Source: Pigoraptor vietnamica
Taxonomy: Eukaryota; Opisthokonta; Filasterea
Reading direction: 5' to 3'
NCBI GenBank assembly: GCA_943704525.1
Contig: CALSCQ010000281.1
Span: forward strand, 2,469-16,208
Length of the DNA: 13,740 nucleotides
The notes under the pieces were generated by a model, which worked only from the letters and a program-made list of their open reading frames with translations, was not told the DNA's origin and did not search any database. This document shows, one piece after another, positions 1 to 7,900 of this stretch (position 1 is the stretch's first letter; each line of letters begins with the position of its first letter). Position numbers and translations under genes: made by a program.

Positions 1-21
1 GGGGGGGGGGGGGGGGGGGGG
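1..21. repeat. Poly-G homopolymer at window edge
   Basis: An unbroken run of 21 G opens the window and runs directly into the TG-rich tract. It may be a genuine G-tract or an assembly or sequencing artefact at a contig end. Nothing functional can be assigned. Confidence 0.9.
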
Positions 22-600
22 CGTATGTGCCTCTATGCGACTATCACGGCATGTGGGTCCCCGTGCACGTGTGGTGCGTCGGAGTTTGCCCCCTGATATG
101 CGTGTGTGGGGGGCGTATGTGTGTCACTATACGTAAGTGTGCGTCTGTGTGCATCTGTGTGTGTCCCTGTGTGTCATTGTGTCACTGTGCGTCTGTGTGC
201 GTTTGTGTGTGTCACTTTGCGTAAGTGTGTATCACTGTGAACTGAAGGCGCGGTGCGTCCGAGTGTGTGCCTCGGCTACGTGTGACCCTTCTCATTTTGC
301 GTGCGTCTGTGTGTCACTGTGCGTCTGTATGTGTCCCTGTCACTGTGTGTCTGTGTGTGTAACGTGTGCGTCTGTGTGCGTCTGTGTGTGTCCCTCAGTC
401 GCGTTTTGCGTGCACTGTATATTGTGTGTGCGTCCGCCGTACGCCGGTGGTGCCGGTGCCTCTGTGTGTTTGCCTCTGGGCGTGCGGTGCCTTTATTCGT
501 AGCGGGGTGAGTGGTTCGTCGTTTGTCCCTGTGGGCTTGTGGTGTGTTTGTGTGTCGCGTGTGCTCTGTGTGTGCCCCTTGGTGCGTGCAGTGCGTTTGC
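22..600. repeat. TG/CTGTG-rich low-complexity tract
   Basis: The plus strand is dominated by irregular units such as GTGTGCGTCTGTGTG and TGTGTGTCACTGTG, with interruptions, fading out near 600. Any reading frame here translates to Cys/Val/Leu or His/Thr runs typical of microsatellite sequence, so I call no gene. Long alternating purine-pyrimidine stretches could form non-B DNA. The tract degenerates from about 240 onward, which suggests an old array rather than a fresh expansion. Confidence 0.85.
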
Positions 601-2400
601 ATTGGAATGGTTGTGGGAGGCCAAACTGAAAATTCCTTTTTCCGAAATAATTCTCGCTTGCCAAAGGGAACGGAAAATGTGTTTTCAGCCGAAACCTGCG
701 CCGCCTTGAAGGTGCCTGAAGCTCCGGCGCCGGAGGTCGGATCGGGAATGGCTTTGCTTGGGCGGGCAGAGTGCGGCGCTGTTGAACCACAAAGTCCTTT
801 AAAATTGACTGGCCTGAGCGTTTCTAGAATGATTATCTATGGCAGACGACAGTTGCGATCAGATTGCTGCTTAGCCTAACTCTACACTGATTTCCTGCCA
901 ACGGAAAAAAAAAAACTAAATGCGTCAGAAGACAGTTTTCGTCAGTCTTTGAATTGTGGCAACCGACCGTCCCGTAGCGGTAATCGGTACGGTTCAGGCC
1001 CGCCGGTGCGTGTCAAAGCCACTCGTTGTCTTTGCCGCTGTGCCGGAATGACATGCATTCAAAACCGGCAGAGGTGCCCAGAGTCATCGGACCGGCACCG
1101 TTGGACTCAGTGCAAAGCACTTGCACATTGGGCGGCACGTCGGGAACTACCGCCTGATTTCAGCCGCACCAACTGCGCTTACTACTGCAAAGCACTCCGG
1201 CACTGCCACGGGTGGCCCCTATGCCTGCTGCCGCCACCCGGAGCGGTCCGGGGATCAGCCACCGTGACTTACTTACTGTCGTCAGACTGGTCATTCAGTA
1301 ATCCGCACTGCAAACCATATACATGCGTACATGCACAGCACCGGCTATGGCCGCAGGACACCGACTTCGCCGCGTGTCATGGCCATCACACTGACTTGAT
1401 TCCGCAGCTCATGCAGAGGTGACTGCAGTTCAAATCACGGACTCGGCCTATGGGCGGCACAGCAACTGAACACTCACGCGTCAAATTCGGCATGGCAACG
1501 GCAGTACTGACTTACTCAATACTCGGCATACGCTCACACAACGGCAGAGCCATAGCGCCCATGCATGCACGCTGAGAGACACACAGCGACACACGGAGCA
1601 GTACATCGCACCAACTAACACCTTTGATTGTCACACGAGCATTCGTGGCGCTTATGCCGGCACCACAACCGGCCAACTCCGTGTTGCGCACCGATGACAA
1701 GAGCATTCGTAATGGCGACTCGTGACAGTGCTGCCGGCACCGGGTGTGGGAGACAAGGGTGAGGGCACCAGCGGCCAACAGAATGCAGGCTCACCAACAC
1801 ATACTGACCGAGTGGCCGTGCGCGCCGGTCCCTAGGGTAACCGGCCTTCCGCCCTCCATTGACGACGGCATGCGACCCCACAATCCTACAACAAGAGTAG
1901 ACCAGACTACCACTGACACCACCTCTAATGCGAAAGCCGTCGAGGCCGGCCACTTTGAGCTCTTCGCTCCCTTCAGTTTCGACTACGCCACGCCCCATCC
2001 AACGCCAGTACGCCAGTGCAACCAGCCCTAAGTGACTTGCAGCTGAACACGCCCCAGAATGCCATCACACAATGGCGCAATGGACCGTTTCGCAGTCCCT
2101 GACGATGGGGCTCCAGCAGGTCGTGCAGTGCTCGTGGCTAGCGAATGCTTCGAATAAGCCGTCATCGCTGAAGAGATGCGCACAAGAACAGTTGTACGAC
2201 ATATGCCATAAACGATAAATGTTCAAGCCGGAGGTCTCCCTTGTTCAATAGTGAATATATTACAGTAACAGTCCCATATGTTATTTCGGTATATAGAGTC
2301 CGACCTTGAATAATAGGGAGGGCCACCACATGAAAAGTAGATAATCCGCGTTGTACTGACTGTCGGCTCGTCATGAAGGGCACATTCTCACCGAAAGCGC
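601..2400. other. Gene-poor stretch, no supported gene
   Basis: About 1.8 kb with no open frame that looks like protein. The longest frames (for example 949-1422 +) are rich in Cys, Arg, His and Trp, lack recognisable motifs and are not bounded by convincing splice sites. Composition falls to near-neutral or AT-rich around 2160-2360. A few short words recur: TGCAAAGCACT near 1111 and 1186, and GAGCATTCGT near 1637 and 1700, the latter pair each followed by TGCCGGCACC. These hint at a decayed repeat. The 3' part probably contains the promoter of the Salvador homologue. Confidence 0.6.
2290..2296 (+). promoter_or_regulatory. Possible TATA-like element upstream of Salvador homologue
   Basis: TATATAG lies in the most AT-rich part of the upstream region, about 275 nt before the proposed ATG at 2570. 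Only the motif and position support it. No transcription start is visible, and the core promoter types used by this organism are unknown. Confidence 0.2.
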
Positions 2401-2440
2401 CACCGCGCCGGTTTTTGTGCGTCTAAACCTTGCCATACAT

Positions 2441-2498
2441 TCACACACACACACACACACACCGCGCACATACACACACACACACACGCGCGCGCGAG
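2441..2498. repeat. (CA)n/(CG)n alternating tract in 5' leader region
   Basis: A CA repeat at 2442-2462 is followed by CGCGCACATA, a second CA run, then CGCGCGCG and GAGAG. Nearly all of it alternates purine and pyrimidine, the composition most prone to left-handed Z-DNA. It ends about 70 nt before the proposed Salvador ATG, so it lies in the 5' UTR or proximal promoter. An open frame crosses it from 2417, but its Thr-His runs are simple-repeat translation and were not counted as coding. Confidence 0.85.
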
Positions 2499-2569
2499 AG
2501 CATGAGCGTCAGCATGTGTTAGGCAGCGCATTTGTACCCGTCGCTCTTCGCTGGTTGCTGTCGCGTGGA

Positions 2570-4653
2570 ATGGGCGACCCGCGCGCCGTCGCGTCGCACC
2601 CGGTGGCCGACGGCAGTGGGCACCAGCGGCGCCCTTCGATTGGCCGCAGCGACGTGCGCCTCACGAAGAAAGACATTGGCCTGCCGAGCGACTTTCGGCA
2701 CAAAGGTAATGTCTGCTTTCCGCTCCCTCTCTTTGCGTCGTGCGATCGTGTTTGTAGGTGTAGGTGTTTTTGTGTGCGCGCACACACATATAACACACCC
2801 TTGCGGATTGGGGACACACCACGGGCCATTGGCTTACGCTGCTTGTCCTCCGCCGTTCCTTGCGCCACCCGCGTCCCAGTGCACGGCGATCCCTCTGCGT
2901 TGGAAGTTGTTACGAAGGGCGGTGGGCGCATGCCGCTCTGTTTTGGATTGCATCCTCATTTGACCCTTCTTCTCTCCTCGCCTCACTCGCTCGCAAGCCC
3001 GAAGAGGCAGACCCAACCTACACATGCGCAAACGCACGGCCTCTCTGCGCACGTGCTTTGTCGTCCGTTTGTCCTGCTGCACGCATTTCCGCTTGCTGAC
3101 CTCAGTGCCCTCGCAGAGGCACCATTTGATCCGGAAACTGGAAGCGTCGTTGTGAAGGCACGGCCGCGCTCCGCGTCCATACACGAGTCGCATTCTGCCT
3201 CACCGCGCGTCGATGCGCCGCAGCGTTCGAACAGCGCGCGCACGCACAATGCGCCGTCCGCGCATGCGGCGGCAGTGAGTGCGCCGGCTGCGGCGGCCTC
3301 CCCTCGCCTCTCGCCCATCATGCGGATGTCGCCCGCCGGCGCAGCGGCGGCACAGCGGACGGCGGCAGCTACGGCGGCAGCGGGGGGCGGGCAGCCGGGG
3401 TCGCCAACTGGACTCGGGGGCCTTGCAAGCGGCACACAGACCCCGGTGCGACGCGTGTCGATAACATCGGCCGCTCGTTTTCTGCCGCCGGGGGGTGTGG
3501 ACAAGCGCCCTCTTCCGCGCGGTTGGGAGCAGGCGATGACCGACGACGGAAAGACTTACTATATCGAGTGAGTGCCGTGGAAGGCTGCGTGACTGATTGG
3601 ACGCGTGTTTATTTTCGCCATGTGTGTCTTCACTTTCGTGCCCAGCCACAAGACGGGGACGACGCACTGGACTCACCCTGACGATAAGAAAGGTTTGTAG
3701 TGGCTTGCTTGCGTTAGTGCTGCTATGTTGGGTGGGGCGGAAAAAGGAAGAGGAATCGTTGGATCCAGCGAGTGGGGATTAGTGTGAGTGGCGTGCATCT
3801 CCGTGATTGCTGTACGCCCTGCGCAGGCCTCCCCCCCGGATGGGAGAAGATCGAGTCCCCCCTCCACCCAGTGTACTATGTCAAGTGGGTGGTGCGCGCT
3901 GCTGTTTGCGCGCCCTTGACCAGTCTAACCCCGCGGCACAAACAGCCACATCACAAAGACGGCCCAATACGACGCACCACGATGGCCGAGCTCAGCCGGC
4001 GAAGCAGCGCGCCCAGACCCGCGACCGAACGGTACGGCTGTCTTTGTCGTTCGTATTTCGGGCTGTGAAAACGTTGTGTGCGTGTTGGAAATACGCTCTT
4101 AACCACTTTCCAAACACGCACGCTTCGTGTGTGGATTGTGTGTGGCATTCTGCGTTTGTGTAAACGCGACAACGAGCGTCCGTGCTCGTGCATGCAGTGG
4201 GCCTGTTTGCCTTTTACGCGCTCTTTGACTTGCGTCGCCCTTGCAGATGTCCCCGAGTGGCTGTTTATGTACTCGATATCACCACCGGACACGGATAAGA
4301 TCATCAAGGTGGGTGCTATAGTCCCTTTCGTTCTTCTCAATCTACCCGTTCTCCTTCCCCTCCCTTCCTCGTTCTCTCTCTCCCTGTACTCACATGCAGG
4401 CGTAAGCCTCGTTGTATTCTCCGGTTACTTCATGTCGTTGTTCCCCTCCCGCCTGTGTCCGCAGTGGGATCTCTTTTCGCTCCCCGAACTCGAGCGGTTC
4501 TGGTCCATGCTAAATCGCCTGCAACGCAACGAAATGGAAATGGCCGTCCAGCGCTACGAGCAATATCGCGCGCTTCTCGTGTCAATCATCGAGACCAAGG
4601 CAGCCGAAGGCGCAGGTGGCGAGTCGGCGCCGTCATCAGAACGCGCCGTGTGA
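2570..4653 (+). CDS. SAV1: Salvador/SAV1 (WW45) homologue, Hippo-pathway scaffold (spliced)
   Basis: Predicted exons: 2570-2705, 2880-2921 (tentative), 3117-3567, 3646-3692, 3827-3884, 3946-4031, 4247-4308 and 4465-4653, giving 356 residues; without the tentative exon, 342. Splicing restores WW1 (about 192-221; W196, YYIDHKTGTTHW, P221), WW2 (about 227-256; GLPPGWEKIES, YYVNHITKTAQY), the linker DVPEWLFMYS (274-283) and a C-terminal SARAH domain (about 295-342, starting WDLFSLPELERF). This order, including Tyr in place of the second Trp of WW2, is that of animal Salvador, a cytoplasmic adaptor that binds Hippo/MST kinases through SARAH-SARAH contacts. Residues 36-48 resemble a CRIB motif. The middle (about 70-185) is Ala/Ser/Pro-rich and probably disordered, with basophilic-kinase-like sites such as RRVS. 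The ATG at 2570 is the first in this frame; an upstream exon cannot be excluded. It is convergent with the amidoligase gene. Confidence 0.92.
4465..4608 (+). other. SARAH domain exon of Salvador homologue
   Basis: The last exon opens with WDLFSLPELERFWSML and continues as a charged amphipathic helix (EMEMAVQRYEQYRALL), matching the Salvador SARAH pattern. The frame enters at phase 0 after the AAG codon ending at 4308. SARAH domains form antiparallel helical dimers with Hippo/MST kinases. The remaining residues to the stop at 4651-4653 are Gly/Ser/Ala-rich. Confidence 0.88.
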
Positions 4654-4929
4654 GGTCTGGCGTCGTGTTTGCACCTGCGTAGGTGCGCGGGCGTGCGCGT
4701 GCGGTTTGTATTGCGTGCGGCACATGCGTTGCGAGCGTTGGCATATGCTGTGTAAATATGATACCAGTTCGTACCTTTTGCAGTGTTTGGTGTGCAATTT
4801 TAGTACTTCTTCATGAGGCTAACGCGCAACGCAGAGGAGCATCGGCTCCAACAGACTTAACAGAAAACGATACGCCGCAACATAAGAAACAACGCACACG
4901 CGCTTGACTGGTTCCGACCGGCAATGCTG
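4654..4929. other. Convergent 3' intergenic region
   Basis: 276 nt separate the stop codons of the Salvador homologue (+) and the amidoligase gene (-). It must hold both 3' UTRs. No canonical AATAAA is visible; TGTAAATATG near 4752 is the most AT-rich element. With so little space the two transcripts may overlap antiparallel, which is inference. Confidence 0.55.
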
Positions 4930-7900
4930 TTAACGCACAAGCTGCGAGAAGAAGGCCGTGCAACCGCGACCAAGGACCTTCTTCCACGACGCAAATGCGA
5001 GGCGCCACGCGTGCAGGGCGGCTCGCCAAGGGGCCAGAGGGTCGGGCCCTGGCGGTGAGGGCGACGGCGTGGCGGGCGCAGACGACGTTGGGCTGGGCTC
5101 CACGGGCGTCGTCGATTGCGGCTCCTCCGTGCTAGTCTGGGGCTGCACCGTGTGAGACGAGCTGACGCTGCTCGTGGGCAACGGCTTGCGCGTCTCAGTG
5201 GGACTGACCGACGTGCGCGCGCTCGCAGGCGACGACGTGACACTTGACGCGCGTTCGTGGCTCGTAGACGGCACGTGCGTGGGATGCACCGTGCTCGGCA
5301 GAGGGGTCGAGTGCAGGTTCGACTTCTCGCAGAGGTCGCCGAAGTAGTGGTCGGGGCACAGACAGAAGAAGCCCTTGTCTTCCGGGATGCACGTGCCGCC
5401 GTTCTTGCATGGGTTGGTCGCGCACTCGTCTGCCGCCATCATGCGCACGGCGTCGTCGGCGCCAGAGTCGTCGTACCCGTCCCACTCGTTGTCGTCCACC
5501 ATGTCGTCCTCGTCGTCGGCCATCGCGAGCGCCATGTCCTCCGCGGTGACCTCGTCCGAGCCATCCGATTCCATCCGCAGCGTGTCCCACTGCTCGCGGC
5601 GCAGCACCACTTCGGCACGGACCTCTTCGTCGTGACCGCCCGCGCGCTCCTCAACGGCCGCCTGCGCGAGGTCCGCCACGCGCGCATCCTCCATGTCGGC
5701 GCTGCGATCCTTACGTGCCGATCGCTTTGAGTCAATGCGACGGTCCGCAACGATTTCGTGCGGCTCGTCGAGCACCTCCGCCCATCCGTCCGTTGTTTCC
5801 GCGCGGATCCGCTCGAGCAGCGGCTCAAATTCCGTCACGTTGAGGCCGAGCGTTTGCAGGAGGTGCGTGGCCATGGCGCGCACTTCGCGCGGGTCCGCCG
5901 GAAGCATGTCTACGGCGACCTCGCCGCCCAGAGGCAGTTCCGCGTTCACGCTGCTGCCGAGGGAAATGGCAGTGTGGTGGGCCGCTTGCGCGCACGCCCT
6001 GTTGACGAGCGCCTGGCAAAACTTGACCGCGAGGCGCAGCGCCTCCGGGGAAAGCAAATCAAAAGCGCGGAACTCTGCCGTCGACTTGCGCCCGGTGAAC
6101 ACCGCGGGGTTGATGGGAATCAGGTTCGCAATGTTGAGCGAATGGTACTTCCAAATCTTCTTGCGCGAGTTGAACCGCTCCATCGCCTCGTCCAGCGAGC
6201 GGCCCAAGCGCGCGTCATCTCTAAGGATGCTGCGGTCCATTCCGAGCGCGGCCAGCTCGTCGTCGAGATGGCGGTTGAAGGCCTGCTTCAGCGTCGCAAT
6301 GCTGATGACACCACGGCCGGCGGCCGCGCGCGCAGCAAGGGCGGCAATGCGCGGTATCAATTCGTGGTGAACGCTTCCGAGGGAGCGCGAGAAGCGGTTG
6401 CGCGAGCCGCCAAAGTGGCGCGTTTCGAACAGGCGGCGGATGAGAGCCTCGTTCTTCTCGTGAAGCACAAGCAGGTTCGCGAGACCGAGCGCGCCCGACC
6501 GGAGGTCACTCGGGTCGCCATCCACGAGGCACGTGCCGTTGACGTGCACGTGCGTCGCAGACTTTGCGCCGCGGCCGAGCGTCCCGGTGCCCCATAGTGC
6601 CTGCGCGGCCGCCTCAGCCTCCGCGGGATCGAGCATTGGGGGAAACACGACCTCGTACCCGTCGTACACGCCGTTGGCCGACACGTACTCCGACGTCACC
6701 TTCCACGAGCGTCCCTTGGGATCCGTCCACGTGGACGTGCGCACCTACAGCGGCAAGCAGGGTCAGACAAAACACCGAGTAGCAACACGAATAGCATGAA
6801 AATACAGCGGGTTACGCACTTTGCGGGGCTCAAACTTGTCCGGGAAGCGCGGGTGCGGGACAGGCGTGACCACGTGCTTAATGGCGGCACGCTTGACATT
6901 GAACACGCGCTCGGCGATGGCCTTGAGCACGGCCTCGTAGTTCTCCTGGGGCATGTCGTTGATGTGCGCGACGCGCATGGGGCCGAGACCGGCAAACTCC
7001 ATCTCCACACCGAATGCACGGCCTGCACAAAAAGCGGGCGATATTGCAATATTGTCAACAACACGGCCACGATCGGTAACTGAGAGCACAATATTTGTCA
7101 GCCGCACCACTCACCGTCCACAACCGTTGCCTTGGCGCTCCTACGTGCCTTCGAAACGAGACGGTCCCGCGCGAGCCCCAAAGCGCTGATGGCGACGGGC
7201 TGCACGGCCCATTCCGACGCCTTCTCCTCGCGAATGAGATCGAGCAGCGGCGCAAACTCAACGCGATCGAGCCCAAGCTCCTCAAGAAGAGACAGGGCCA
7301 TCCCGCGCACCACCTTCGGATTCGCGGGCAACAGGTCAACGGCCGACTCGCCGTTAACTGGCGCCTGCCGCATGCGACCGCCGAGAGAAAACGCAACATT
7401 CTGCGACGCCGCTGAGCACGACGCCTGCACGAGCGCGCGGCAAAACTTGATGGCGAGCCGTGCCGTAGGTCCCTGCAGGAGATCAAAGGCGCGGAAGCTG
7501 ACCGAACCCAGCACCGACTCAGACACGGTCGGGTTGATCGGCAGCAAGTCGGCCACGTTGAGGCTGTGGAACTTCCAGAGGTTCTGTTCGGCGTTCGCGC
7601 GCTCGCGCCCAAGCTTGCGCCGAATGGCCGCCGCGGTGGAATTGTCGCTCGAGGCGAAGGCGTCGAGCCCAAGGAACTGAAGCTCCGCGTCCGCGTACTT
7701 GGCAAAAATATCGGCGAGGTCGCCGACAGTGAGAACTGAGGCGGACCCCGCCGCCTTACCGGCCGCGCCCGAAATGCGCTCGACGAGGCGACCGTGAATG
7801 TCTCCGAGGGCGCGCGCAAACCGGTTGCGCGACCCCCCAAAGTGGCGCGTCTGGAAGAGGCGGCGAATGAGCGCCTCGTTCTTCTCGTGCAGAATGATGA

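Noticed and set aside
949-1422. Plus-strand frame of 157 codons in the gene-poor stretch
   Set aside because: It has no ATG start context, no motif, a composition unlike the three real genes and no supporting splice partner.
1425-1445. tRNA-like B-box (GTTCAAATC) near 1430
   Set aside because: The flanking bases cannot form a T stem and no acceptor stem or anticodon arm is found upstream.
2417-2569. Upstream extension of the Salvador frame through the CA repeat
   Set aside because: It has no ATG; the residues are Thr-His and Arg runs from simple repeats. The ATG at 2570 is the first available.
4930-5040. GPI anchor or transmembrane helix at the end of the amidoligase protein
   Set aside because: The final segment contains Trp, Lys and Arg throughout and lacks an uninterrupted hydrophobic stretch. 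A possible extra 3' intron (CTTCTTCTCGCAG acceptor) lacks a credible donor at a workable distance.
5758-6597. Plus-strand open frame (279 codons) opposite repeat 3
   Set aside because: Antisense shadow of the same GC-rich exon; no recognisable domain.
4930-6744. A separate 604-residue gene beginning at 6744
   Set aside because: The frame begins with GTG directly after a CTGTAG acceptor, and the equivalent position in repeats 1 and 2 is an internal exon boundary. It is the last exon, not a gene.
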